DNA of 64,000 nt from HdN1 sp052035295 (GTDB lineage Bacteria > Pseudomonadota > Gammaproteobacteria > Pseudomonadales > Ketobacteraceae), in the NCBI GenBank assembly GCA_052035295.1, contig JBPOHS010000001.1:47038-111037 (forward strand). Direction: 5' to 3'. Under the pieces are notes generated by a model. That model ran no database searches, was not told the origin of the DNA, and saw only the letters and a list, made by a program, of their open reading frames with translations. The position numbers were made by a program, and so were the translations under genes. Below, piece after piece: positions 1-8,525 of the stretch; position 1 is the stretch's first letter; every line of letters starts with the position of its first letter.

Positions 1-495
1 GCGGTAGCCACCATAAATTTCGCCCTTGGGAACAATGCGCCAGGCGACTTCCGCGTTGAAACCGTACACGTTTTCCAGATCATCGGCAGAAAGCACATCG
101 GGAGCAAAGCTCACACCCACGGCCGCGGATATTCCCTGCGCATCGGGCAAGAAATAGCGTGCGCCAGCTACCAGCCCTGCATAGCCGCCGTCGAGCTGGT
201 CAGCGTCGAAATAGCCGACTTGGCCACCCAAGCTGAATTCCACGTCGCGGAAATTGGTCATGCGATCTTTTGTCACCGCACCCGCGTAATACAACTGGCC
301 ATCATCATTGGCTTGTGAATTGGATTCATCGTCATGATGAAACAGGCCGGCATTGAATTCGAGCGCCTTGGGATTGGGTTGGGCCGACACATCCAGATGT
401 GCAGCATCCTGGTTCAGGTCAATGGAAGCCGTTGCCGCCATGGCGACCGGCGTGACAGAAAAAAGAAGGGCACCAACAAAGGGAACATACCGCAT
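1..495 (-). CDS. YfaZ-family outer membrane protein (partial, 3' end outside window)
   Basis: The reverse strand from 495 to the window edge is open for 165 codons. It starts at an ATG with a good ribosome site (AGGAG six bases upstream). Residues 1-20 form a signal peptide (MRYVPFVGALLFSVTPVAMA) followed by a polar mature region. Alternating aromatic/glycine strands (for example YYAGAV, FSLGGQVGYF, GLVAGARYF, GFNAEVAWRI) are typical of a small beta-barrel. The pattern resembles the YfaZ family of outer membrane proteins, whose function is poorly known. The C-terminal strands lie outside the window, so barrel size cannot be judged. The family call is from recalled similarity; the export and barrel character are seen directly. 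Confidence 0.7.
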   Translation of the reverse strand, partial: MRYVPFVGALLFSVTPVAMAATASIDLNQDAAHLDVSAQPNPKALEFNAGLFHHDDESNSQANDDGQLYYAGAVTKDRMTNFRDVEFSLGGQVGYFDADQLDGGYAGLVAGARYFLPDAQGISAAVGVSFAPDVLSADDLENVYGFNAEVAWRIVPKGEIYGGYR

Positions 496-782
496 GACAA
501 ACTCCTGTGACATGAGTGCGGGAAAGGAACGGTCGTTAGTCTAACGAAAACATTGGCTTGCGTCGAATGGCTAAATATAAGGCAGAATTTCGGCTTAATT
601 GGCGCTGAATGGGCGCCGCAAAAATATAAGTTGAAAAAACAGGGAGATAAGTTTGGGTATTTTTTTAGTGTTTGCTAAACTCTTGATTGATATGTGCCGT
701 TTAGTGTAGTAGGCCCAAGCCTTACAATAATGATGACCAAGGCAATGTAACCACATCGTAGACAGGAGTGTTGTTACTCAAA

Positions 783-1463
783 ATGATGCACGATTTTGCA
801 ACGCACAAAAAATCCCAACAGCGCAAAAGCGCACCACGGGTCGCCAAGAAAACGGTGAACACAGAGAAACGTCCCGTGCGGGTGGCGGCTATTGCTGCGC
901 TCGTGTCTGTGGTCGCCGTCGGTGCCCTTGGCTTTTCCCATGTCGTCAGCGCGGTCAGTGCCGATATCAATGAGTCACTGGCTGAGGCAAAGATCAGAAA
1001 AGAAGCCGAGCGCGCGCTCAAGGCGCAGCGTGCTGCAGAAAAGCAGCAGATCGCTGACGCCAAGCGGGTGCAACGACAGATTGACGCAGACAAGGCAAAA
1101 GCGGAAAGCAATGCCGGGTATGATTTCTACGAGAATCTCGTCGGTCACCCTTGGCCGGTCCCTGTTGCCAGCGATGCCTATACCAATAACGCCGTGTCTG
1201 TTGCCGCTGCCAAGAAAGAAGATACTGCCATCCTGCCTTATTCCTTGCAGGTAGCCTTGTATCGTGACGAGCAGGAAGCGCTGGCCTCACAAAAGACCCT
1301 GGCGAAGCTGGGTTACGCGAGCAAGATTGAATCCGTCAACGTGAAGGCGGGTGGCAGCTTGTTCCAGGTGACCGTCGGGCCCTACACAGGCCTGGAAAAA
1401 GCCACTCATGTGCGTGACAAGTTGCAGGAATACAATTATTTCGCGCAGGTCTATCGCGAATAA
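783..1463 (+). CDS. SPOR-domain membrane protein
   Basis: A predicted bitopic inner-membrane protein of 227 residues. The cytoplasmic N-terminus is short and basic (KKSQQRKSAPRVAKK). One transmembrane helix follows at about residues 38-60 (AAIAALVSVVAVGALGF), then a charged Lys/Ala/Glu-rich segment that may be a coiled coil. The C-terminal SPOR domain begins near residue 153 (YSLQVALYRDEQEA) and contains the usual FQVTVGPY strand. SPOR domains bind denuded peptidoglycan glycans at the division septum. This layout matches FtsN-like proteins, but no FtsN-specific motif is visible. An upstream GTG at 768 is in frame, but it sits on the AGGAG sequence, so ATG 783 or 786 is the likelier start. Confidence 0.8.
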   Translation: MMHDFATHKKSQQRKSAPRVAKKTVNTEKRPVRVAAIAALVSVVAVGALGFSHVVSAVSADINESLAEAKIRKEAERALKAQRAAEKQQIADAKRVQRQIDADKAKAESNAGYDFYENLVGHPWPVPVASDAYTNNAVSVAAAKKEDTAILPYSLQVALYRDEQEALASQKTLAKLGYASKIESVNVKAGGSLFQVTVGPYTGLEKATHVRDKLQEYNYFAQVYRE

Positions 1464-1481
1464 AAGTCCATCGCGACCAAC

Positions 1482-1530
1482 GTAGCCCCGACACTCTCCT
1501 GAGTGCCGGGGCTACGGCGCTAAAGCGCCG
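1482..1530. terminator. Double hairpin between convergent genes
   Basis: A 15-bp inverted repeat (GTAGCCCCGACACTC at 1482-1496, GAGTGCCGGGGCTAC at 1501-1515, one mismatch) is immediately followed by a perfect CGGCGC-TAAA-GCGCCG hairpin at 1515-1530. It lies between the stops of the SPOR gene and prsT, so it could terminate both. There is no strong U-tract on either side; a repetitive palindromic element is an alternative. Confidence 0.6.
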
Positions 1531-1536
1531 AGCCGT

Positions 1537-4170
1537 TTACTTCAATGCTGCGTCGTAGTGATCCTTCACCTCTTTTTCACCCGGTGCGAGTTCAACTGCC
1601 CGTTTCAGCACTTCCCGTGCCTTTTCCTTGTCGCCATTGTTGAACAGTATCCAGCCGTGTGTATCGAGCACTGCGGCATCATTGGGTGACAGCGTCGCAG
1701 CCTTGGCAGACAGCTCCAACGCTTCCTTCATTTGCTTTTTCTCGAAACGAATCCACGCCAGATTGTTCAATGCACGCGGTTCGTTCGGATCCAGCGCCAA
1801 TACTTTTTCATAGCCTGCAGCGGCGCCCTCGACATCCCCGCGAGTCTGCAATTGCATGGCGTTGAAGAGTGCTGCACCAGCGCTGCGTGGTGACTGCCCA
1901 GCCCACTCAGTCGTGAATTTTGCGCGTGCACTCTCATCCAGCAAAGCCATGAGGCGCATCGCCACCGGATCGGCAGGGGCCTTTTTCCAGAGCGCCTGCA
2001 ACTTCGTCAGCGCCTCGGCCTTGTTGCCTTGTTTCTTCAACTTGTCGGCTTCAATGAGATCGGGCACGATTGATCGTGGATGCGACTCGCGGATTTGCGC
2101 GATGATCTTGTCCACCTCGGTATATTTTTCCGCAGTAATTTCGAGATGCGCCAGCATGTCGAGCAATTCCAGATCATGCGGGTTGGTTTGCAGGCCTTCC
2201 ATCAGATAATGACGGGTTTCCGTGATGTTTTTGGCCGACACCTGCTTGCGCGCGAGTTCCAGGTAAACGCGGCTGGCAAGAATTTTCGGATACCCCTGGA
2301 AGGCACTGCGCGCGAGGGCTTCCTTGGTGTGGGAAAGGGCATTGTCATCGTCACCGGTCGCCAGATAGTACTCGCCGAGGCTGGCATCCGCCCCCCAGCC
2401 GTTGATGGCAGAGGCAGAGAGCTCCTTCAAGCGCTCGACGTAGGCATCGACCTTGCCTGTCTTGGTGCCGATCGCCGCCAGCAACTTGAAGGCGCGCATA
2501 TTGTTGGCATCAACGCTGACCACCTTGTCGGCGTATTGCTGTGCCTGTTGCCAATTGCCGGCCTGGATTTCAAGCAGCGCAAGACCAATCAGTGCGTTGA
2601 CGTTTGCAGGTTGAATCGAGAGCGACTTGCCGAACGCTGCTTGGGCCGCATCGACTTGCTTGAGTTGCAGATACGAGGAGCCAGCGACGGCCAGGGCTTC
2701 GGCGTTGTCAGGCAATTCTTGCTGGAGCTTGTCCGCCTCCTGCTTGATCGCATCCGTTTGTCCCGCCATGAACATGATGCGGATCAGCTGCGTGCGCAGT
2801 TCCAGATCCTTCGGTGCCTTGCTGATACCTTCGCGCAGTTGCGCGATGGCGCTTTGCATGTCGCCCTTACGCACAAAATGATCGGCAAGCGCTGCATGCA
2901 ATTTGGTGCGTTGTGGGTCGCGGGCAAGCACTTTGCGGATGGCATCGATGCCTTTTTGTTCCTGGCCTTCGGCCAGTGCAGCCAGTCCGTAGACTGCCAT
3001 CAGGTCAGCGTCATCAGGGGAGCGATTGATATTTTCTTCAATGATGCGCAAGGCTTCGCCGGATTTATTGAGGCGCAACTGGTTTTCCGCCAGCAGACGC
3101 AGGATTTCCGGATTGGCGGTTTCCGGATCGACATGCTGTGCGAAATACTGGGCCGCACCTTCCAGATCACCTTCTTTCATGCGGATGATGCCAAGTAGTC
3201 GTCCGGCCGCATCCGGCGCGTTATTTTCGTTGTAGACCTGCAGCAATTTCTGCTCGGCGTCCTTGTAGTTGCCGGCCTTCAGCAATTCAATGGCTTCGTC
3301 GAATTGTGCCTTGCTGTTTTCTGCGCCGGGGCGGGCTTCGGCAAGCATCTTGGTGTAGACCATGGCTTCGGCGGTGCGCCCGCGCAAGGTCAGTACGTTG
3401 ATCAGGCTATCGAGAACCGTCGCACGCTTGACCGTTAACAGGTCGGTATTGGGAAGGCCGATCAGTGCCTGCGTTAGCAGTTCTTCAGCGGTATCGAGGT
3501 CCTTGATTTTGTAGGCAATGGCCGCCTTCAGCACCAGTGCATCGGTTTCCTTGGGCGACTTGGCCAGAATGCCATCCAGAATACTGTTGGCTTCGGCGAT
3601 GTTGTTCGCCTGGAAAGCGATCGCAGCGTGTCCGGTGGCAGCCGCGTATTGAATAGGTTCAGCGCTACTGGAACGCAGTTTCTGGTAAAGCGTTGAGGCG
3701 CTTTTGATGTCGCCGGTCAACACCAGTGCCTTGGCCTTGTAGAGCTCAAGGAATTCCTTCTGCCCGGTAGTCAGATCGGAAGGCGCATGCGCGATCTGTT
3801 CGAGCGCAGTTTGCCCCTTGCCACGTTCGATCAACGCCTCGATATGCGCTACGAACAATTCACTGCTCGTGGATGGATCCATCTTTTCCAGAATGGCGAG
3901 CGCCTGTTTGGTGTCCCCCAGTTCGCTGTAGATTTTTGCGATCAGGACATTGGCTTCCGGATTCCCCGGATCTTTTTGCAGTGCGTTCTTGGCTTCAATG
4001 ACGGCAGCGCGGTATTGCCCCTGCAGCTGATAGGATTGTGCGCGGGACAGAAGTTGTCGGGCTTCACTCTCATTGGCGTCGTTATCTTCTTTGGAACAGC
4101 CTGCAAGCGAAACACAAGCTATGGAGACAGCAACCACGAGAGGTTTCAGGGCGCGAAGGCGCAGATGCAT
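1537..4170 (-). CDS. prsT: PrsT: XrtA/PEP-CTERM system TPR-repeat lipoprotein
   Basis: Predicted lipoprotein of 877 residues made almost entirely of TPR units. The chosen ATG gives a signal peptide ending in the lipobox LAGC (residues 22-25), and the mature protein begins CSKEDNDANESEA. From about residue 40 to the end, roughly 34-residue TPR motifs repeat (for example GQYRAAVIEAKNALQKDPGN and NNLAWIRFEKKQMKEALELS). Length and layout match the PrsT family, found beside exosortase A and extracellular polysaccharide loci; the molecular role is not established. A TTG at 4203 and a GTG at 4182 are in frame, but none of these starts has a clear ribosome site. prsR and prsK, the usual partners, lie just upstream on the same strand. 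Confidence 0.85.
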   Translation of the reverse strand: MHLRLRALKPLVVAVSIACVSLAGCSKEDNDANESEARQLLSRAQSYQLQGQYRAAVIEAKNALQKDPGNPEANVLIAKIYSELGDTKQALAILEKMDPSTSSELFVAHIEALIERGKGQTALEQIAHAPSDLTTGQKEFLELYKAKALVLTGDIKSASTLYQKLRSSSAEPIQYAAATGHAAIAFQANNIAEANSILDGILAKSPKETDALVLKAAIAYKIKDLDTAEELLTQALIGLPNTDLLTVKRATVLDSLINVLTLRGRTAEAMVYTKMLAEARPGAENSKAQFDEAIELLKAGNYKDAEQKLLQVYNENNAPDAAGRLLGIIRMKEGDLEGAAQYFAQHVDPETANPEILRLLAENQLRLNKSGEALRIIEENINRSPDDADLMAVYGLAALAEGQEQKGIDAIRKVLARDPQRTKLHAALADHFVRKGDMQSAIAQLREGISKAPKDLELRTQLIRIMFMAGQTDAIKQEADKLQQELPDNAEALAVAGSSYLQLKQVDAAQAAFGKSLSIQPANVNALIGLALLEIQAGNWQQAQQYADKVVSVDANNMRAFKLLAAIGTKTGKVDAYVERLKELSASAINGWGADASLGEYYLATGDDDNALSHTKEALARSAFQGYPKILASRVYLELARKQVSAKNITETRHYLMEGLQTNPHDLELLDMLAHLEITAEKYTEVDKIIAQIRESHPRSIVPDLIEADKLKKQGNKAEALTKLQALWKKAPADPVAMRLMALLDESARAKFTTEWAGQSPRSAGAALFNAMQLQTRGDVEGAAAGYEKVLALDPNEPRALNNLAWIRFEKKQMKEALELSAKAATLSPNDAAVLDTHGWILFNNGDKEKAREVLKRAVELAPGEKEVKDHYDAALK

Positions 4171-4264
4171 GACGTTTTTCACCAGGTTATTGGAAGGAAA
4201 CAAACCAAAGTCGTATTTGGCGATACCTGGTGGAAAAGCTATCAGCGCGGCACGCTTAAAGCAA

Positions 4265-4298
4265 TGGGAAAAAGCACCTTGTCATGGTGTTTTTCCCA
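4265..4298 (-). terminator. Hairpin terminator after the FnIII-like lipoprotein gene
   Basis: TGGGAAAAAGCACC (4265-4278) pairs with GGTGTTTTTCCCA (4286-4298), with one bulged base and a 7-base loop. It lies 20 bases after the stop of the 4319-4897 gene and ahead of prsT. That suggests prsT has its own promoter. Confidence 0.6.
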
Positions 4299-4318
4299 CT
4301 GTTTCAACTCTGTATCCG

Positions 4319-4897
4319 TCACTCGATGCTGGTCGTGGCCGTGGTGGAAAAATCGCTGTAAACGCCTTCCGAATCGATGGTGGCGATGGAAAATTCATAG
4401 AGTCCCGGCGCAAGGTTTTCCATGGTCCAGTCGGTGGTTTGCGGATCATTGATGCGGATAACGGTGACGTCAGTTTCCTGGTTCTTGCTGTAGCGTACCT
4501 CGTAGCCGCCGATTTCATAAACAGGCAGGTAGGTACCGTCTTCACGGGTGGCAGGAATACTCCAGCTCAATGAAACCATCGGAACAACCGGGGTTTCCAC
4601 CGGCGTTTCGTCATTGCCGGTGGGTTCCGTCGTCACCGGATCGCCGCTTCCCTGATCAGGTGCGGTGTCATTGTCGGCAACATCCGGTGTGGTAGGAGTG
4701 GAAGATGTATCAGGATCCGTGGAGGCTCCTGGCTCGGTGCTGGTATCTGACCCCGTGTCTCCCGAGCCGACTGTCGCGCCACTTTCACCGGGTGTGCTGC
4801 CTGAGGAAGAATCACCTGTGGAAGAGCCGCCTCCGCCACCACACGCTGCAAGAGAAGCGACTGCCAAGGCAAGAATCAGCAACTTTGACGTTTTCAT
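4319..4897 (-). CDS. Lipoprotein with low-complexity linker and FnIII-like domain
   Basis: A 192-residue predicted lipoprotein. The signal peptide ends in LAAC, and the mature N-terminus is CGGGGGSS. Residues about 20-100 are a Ser/Gly/Thr/Pro/Asp-rich disordered linker. The C-terminal 85 residues look like a fibronectin type III domain: an opening SLSWSIPATREDG strand, GGYEVRYSKNQ, then LAPGLYEFSIATIDSEGVYS. ATG 4897 is chosen because AGGTG lies six bases upstream; a GTG at 4906 is also in frame. It sits between prsT and prsR, followed by its own hairpin. A cell-surface binding or cell-wall role is inferred from the domain and the neighbours only. Confidence 0.75.
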   Translation of the reverse strand: MKTSKLLILALAVASLAACGGGGGSSTGDSSSGSTPGESGATVGSGDTGSDTSTEPGASTDPDTSSTPTTPDVADNDTAPDQGSGDPVTTEPTGNDETPVETPVVPMVSLSWSIPATREDGTYLPVYEIGGYEVRYSKNQETDVTVIRINDPQTTDWTMENLAPGLYEFSIATIDSEGVYSDFSTTATTSIE

Positions 4898-5053
4898 GGT
4901 GGGCACCTGTTCAAACTACGAAATTGAACGATCTATAAGTTCAAGCGTAGTCGGTGTCCGAAAAATGATCGCCTGCGGGTCGTGGTGGTTGTCTGAATTG
5001 CGGATCAGTTCAAAAAATAAGCTATTTTGCTGTGTCCATGCACAGCGTGAGCG

Positions 5054-6424
5054 CTATTCGCTCGTCGGCGGAATTTCTGTGAACTGGATCTCGTATTTTT
5101 TTAACAGGTCATAGAGCGTTGGTCGCGTGACGCCAAGCAGCCGCGCTGCATTGGAGACGTTACCTTCGGCCAGTGACAGGGCTTTCTTGATGGCATTGAC
5201 TTCTGCTTCCTGGCGCACTTGTCGCAAATTGATGCTCAACTGATCGCCCGCATCCAGACCGATATCTGCAGCCGTGATCTGTTTGCCTTCACACATGATG
5301 ACGGCGCGTTTGATCTTGTTTTCCATTTCACGAACGTTGCCCGGCCACTCGTAGTTTTCGATGGCCGTGGTGGCGTCTGCAGAAAACCCCTTGATGGAGC
5401 GATGCTGTTCCTCGGTGAATTTTTTCAGAATATGTCGCGCGAGCAGCACTTTGTCGGCAGCGCGATCACGCAGGGGAGGGAGGTTGATCACGAGTTCGCT
5501 GATACGGTAGAAGAGATCTTCCCGGAAGCTGCCATCCGCCACCATTTTTTCCAGGTTCTTGTTGGTGGCGCAAACCACTCTGACATCGACCGGGATTTCT
5601 TCGCGCCCGCCCAACCGCTCGATCACGCGTTCCTGTAAAAAACGCAGCAGCTTGGCTTGTAACGGCAGCGGCATGTCGCCGATTTCATCGAGGAACAATG
5701 TGCCTTTGTTGGCCGTCTCAATTTTGCCCGGCGTACGCTTGACCGCACCGGTGAAGGCGCCTTTTTCGTAGCCGAACAGTTCGCTTTCCATCAGGTTTTC
5801 GGGCACGGCAGCGCAGTTGATGGCGACGAAGCGGGCGCTGTTACGCGGGCTGAGGTTGTGTATCGCTCGCGCAATCACTTCCTTGCCGGTGCCTGATTCA
5901 CCCAGTATCAGGCAGGTGACCGTGGCTGGAGCCACTTTTTCTACCGTGCGGCACACACGTAGCATCAACGGGTCTGATGCAATAACCCCGGCCAGTGGCG
6001 AAGTAACGACGTTATTAAGGCGACGGTTCTCGTTTTCCAGATCGTAAAGCTGGAAGGCGCGCTGCACGATCAGGTCAAGCGTGTTTGTATCGACCGGTTT
6101 CTGGTAAAAATCGTAGGCACCCAAGGCAATCGCGCGCAAGGCGTTCGCATAATCATGATAACCGGTCACGACAATGATTTTCGCGGCCGGGGCAAGCGTG
6201 GTGATTTCCTGAATGGTGCGGAATCCTTCCTCTACGCCTTCCTCATCAGGGGGTAGCCCGAGATCCTGCAGAATGACGGCAGGCTGTTCCCGTCGCAGCG
6301 CCGCAATGGCTGAGGCCCGGTCTTCCGCGACGACCACCCGGTACTGATCGAAATGCCAGCGCAGCTGGCTGCGCAATCCTTGATCATCTTCGACAATTAG
6401 CAGCGTAGTGTTCTTTTCAGTCAT
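5054..6424 (-). CDS. prsR: PrsR: sigma-54-dependent response regulator of the PEP-CTERM system
   Basis: A 456-residue NtrC-class regulator with three domains. The receiver is at about residues 6-120, with the acidic pair E12/D13/D14, phospho-acceptor D54 (VILQDLGLP) and a conserved Lys (FYQKPVD). The sigma-54 AAA+ domain spans about 140-370, with Walker A GESGTGKE, the sigma-54 contact loop GAFTGA and GTLFLDEIGD. A Fis-type helix-turn-helix ends the protein (GNVSNAARLLGVTRPTLYDLL). The sequence matches the PEP-CTERM-box response regulator family. It starts inside the end of prsK (8-base overlap), so the two are co-translated. Its targets would carry -24/-12 promoters; I found no convincing one in front of the neighbouring lipoprotein gene. 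Confidence 0.92.
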   Translation of the reverse strand: MTEKNTTLLIVEDDQGLRSQLRWHFDQYRVVVAEDRASAIAALRREQPAVILQDLGLPPDEEGVEEGFRTIQEITTLAPAAKIIVVTGYHDYANALRAIALGAYDFYQKPVDTNTLDLIVQRAFQLYDLENENRRLNNVVTSPLAGVIASDPLMLRVCRTVEKVAPATVTCLILGESGTGKEVIARAIHNLSPRNSARFVAINCAAVPENLMESELFGYEKGAFTGAVKRTPGKIETANKGTLFLDEIGDMPLPLQAKLLRFLQERVIERLGGREEIPVDVRVVCATNKNLEKMVADGSFREDLFYRISELVINLPPLRDRAADKVLLARHILKKFTEEQHRSIKGFSADATTAIENYEWPGNVREMENKIKRAVIMCEGKQITAADIGLDAGDQLSINLRQVRQEAEVNAIKKALSLAEGNVSNAARLLGVTRPTLYDLLKKYEIQFTEIPPTSE

Positions 6425-8507
6425 TGATATTACTTGCCAGTGCAAAGCCGCTGTCAGTGACCAGCGGAATGGTAATTTTGAACACGGTGCCTACCTTGGG
6501 GGTGGAGTTGACGGCAACGTCCCCACCCAGACTGCGTATGAACTCTCGCGTCTGATACACGCCTATGCCCATGCCCTTGCCGGATTTCGTCGTATCAAAC
6601 GGCTGGAACAGTCGGTTCTTGATGAATTCGGCATCCATACCTTCACCGTTGTCTTCGACCTCAATGACGGCGTTTCCGCTTTTTTCATAAAGCGTGACGT
6701 CTACAAATCCCCCGGGAACGGTGGCTTCCTGCGCGTTCTTGATAATATGGGTAAAAATCATTTCCAGGTGGTCCTGGTCAGTCGTCACCATCATAACGCC
6801 ATCATTGAGACGAAGCGAGGGACGCGGATTTTTCGACTGACATTTTTTCACGGCTTCAATCAATATTTTCTTGATGTCCACGGTCATGCTCGACGAGGGC
6901 TGCTTTTGCTGCAACTTCTTCAGCAAATTGCTCATGCGTTTTACCGAGTTGTCGATCGTGTTAATGGCATCCTCGATAAAAGCCGGATTTTCCTTGTGCT
7001 TGTTGGCGTTCTCAACCACCAGCGCCTGCTGCGCGATCAGGTTTTTCAGATCGTGCATGATAAAGGCCGTCAGTTTGTTGTAGGCCTCGAACTGTTTGGA
7101 CTGGGCCAATAGTTCAGCCGCTTCATGACGGGAAAGATAACTGGCCACCTGACGGCCGACGGTTTTGAGTAGATCCAGGTCTTCCCAGGAAAGGCGTTCC
7201 ACATGATTGGGCGTCGCCAGCAACATGAACCCATAAAGCCGTTGTTCGATTTTCAGTGGCATGATCAACCACAGTTTTTGAATGCTCTGCACCCAGTACG
7301 GAAGCGCGGAATTATAGTTGCTGAGCTCGTCCGGTTCGGCGGCGCCAGGCACGAACACCCAGTCAAGCTCCGACAGGATCCGGCAGAAATCACTGCTATC
7401 CGATTCCTCCAGCATCATCGAGGGCAGCTCCATGTTGCTGGTGGCTACCGGAATGAATTTGCCGTAGTGATTGTTGACCCACAGGCATCCTCCCGGGCTG
7501 CGGAACATGCCCGTTACGGCGCGTAAGGCGCGTTTGTCGAGGTCTTCGTCAGTCGGCTCCGAGAGGTAATTGATGAGCTTGAGCCATTCGGTGCGATAGT
7601 CGTACTTGTGATGGAAAAAGTGTTTGTCGACCATCACCGCCAGGCGGGTGCGAACGCTCTCTGACGCGAAGACGATGGCGACCAGCATGAGTGCGGTGAA
7701 CAGCAGCACCGTCTGCAGGATGGTGCCCCAATCACCGCCATAATTCTTGATGTAATAGCCACCCGCCGCCATCAACGCCAGAAAGAAACCGGCAGTCGTC
7801 AAGCTGGTAGTATAAAAAACAATCGGGCGGGAGATGGAGACCCGGGCACTCATTTCACCCTGGGTAGACGTGGCCAGCAGTCCCACGGCGAGAATCATGG
7901 CGCTGATGCCGCTGACCAGACCGCGTGCGTTCCACAATTCCGTCGCCGTGTTTTTCATGATCAGGGTGTGTGCGAACAGGTACAGGTCGAATGCCATGAA
8001 GGCACCGATACCCACCGACAACACCTTGGCGAGCCGTGCATGGGGAGCGTTACGATAAAGCTGTTCGACGCCGACGGTACAAAGGATGGCCATCAACAGG
8101 CTGTTCCATGCGATCGCCATGTTATCGAGCCAAAACGCTTCGGCAGGCTTGCTGGAAACGGCGAGATAACCACTGGCGAAGACCATGGCCCAAATGCTCA
8201 GCAGGAAGGCCGTGATCTTGCGCGGAACCTTTTTGCCGGAATGGAAACGGATATTGAACAATAAAAACAGTAGCCAAGTACCGTAGCGCAGCGACTCAGT
8301 AACCAGCACCTGAGTGGACGAGAGGGCAATGTAGACCGCGCCTGCCGCATAAACCAGACACCAGACCGTACCGGTGATGCTGGCGAGGAGAAAAGAGGCA
8401 TGCAGCTGTCGCCTCACTGCAAGAATGATGGCGACCACAAACACGCAGAGATTTAATGCAGCGCCCCCGGCATAACTGACAAAGGTAAGATGGTCGAGAG
8501 GCTGCAT
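6417..8507 (-). CDS. prsK: PrsK: membrane histidine kinase of the XrtA/PEP-CTERM system
   Basis: A 696-residue sensor kinase. The N-terminal 290 residues contain about eight hydrophobic helices (for example TFVSYAGGAALNLCVFVVAI and TVLLFTALMLVAIVFA), followed by a GAF-like region at roughly 310-460. The phospho-acceptor His is near residue 482 in the box FIMHDLKNLIAQQ, and the HATPase shows N-box residues, VEDNGEGMD and GKGMGIGVYQT. This membrane-GAF-kinase layout is the PrsK family, which phosphorylates PrsR to activate exosortase-linked genes. The gene lies 18 bases after a DUF1631 gene and overlaps prsR. The stimulus is unknown. Confidence 0.92.
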   Translation of the reverse strand: MQPLDHLTFVSYAGGAALNLCVFVVAIILAVRRQLHASFLLASITGTVWCLVYAAGAVYIALSSTQVLVTESLRYGTWLLFLLFNIRFHSGKKVPRKITAFLLSIWAMVFASGYLAVSSKPAEAFWLDNMAIAWNSLLMAILCTVGVEQLYRNAPHARLAKVLSVGIGAFMAFDLYLFAHTLIMKNTATELWNARGLVSGISAMILAVGLLATSTQGEMSARVSISRPIVFYTTSLTTAGFFLALMAAGGYYIKNYGGDWGTILQTVLLFTALMLVAIVFASESVRTRLAVMVDKHFFHHKYDYRTEWLKLINYLSEPTDEDLDKRALRAVTGMFRSPGGCLWVNNHYGKFIPVATSNMELPSMMLEESDSSDFCRILSELDWVFVPGAAEPDELSNYNSALPYWVQSIQKLWLIMPLKIEQRLYGFMLLATPNHVERLSWEDLDLLKTVGRQVASYLSRHEAAELLAQSKQFEAYNKLTAFIMHDLKNLIAQQALVVENANKHKENPAFIEDAINTIDNSVKRMSNLLKKLQQKQPSSSMTVDIKKILIEAVKKCQSKNPRPSLRLNDGVMMVTTDQDHLEMIFTHIIKNAQEATVPGGFVDVTLYEKSGNAVIEVEDNGEGMDAEFIKNRLFQPFDTTKSGKGMGIGVYQTREFIRSLGGDVAVNSTPKVGTVFKITIPLVTDSGFALASNIND

Positions 8508-8525
8508 TGATCCCTTGTATGACTA

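Noticed and set aside
2080..3198. A 372-codon open frame on the plus strand
   Set aside because: It lies fully antisense to prsT, whose TPR repeats are unmistakable; it has no recognisable domain.
5029..5046. Hairpin GCTGTG...CACAGC after prsR considered as a terminator
   Set aside because: The stem is only six pairs and the T tract is displaced, so it is too weak to list as a feature.
4898..5053. Search for a sigma-54 (-24/-12) promoter in front of the FnIII-like lipoprotein
   Set aside because: The best match (TGGACA...) departs too far from TGGCAC-N5-TTGC to support a claim.
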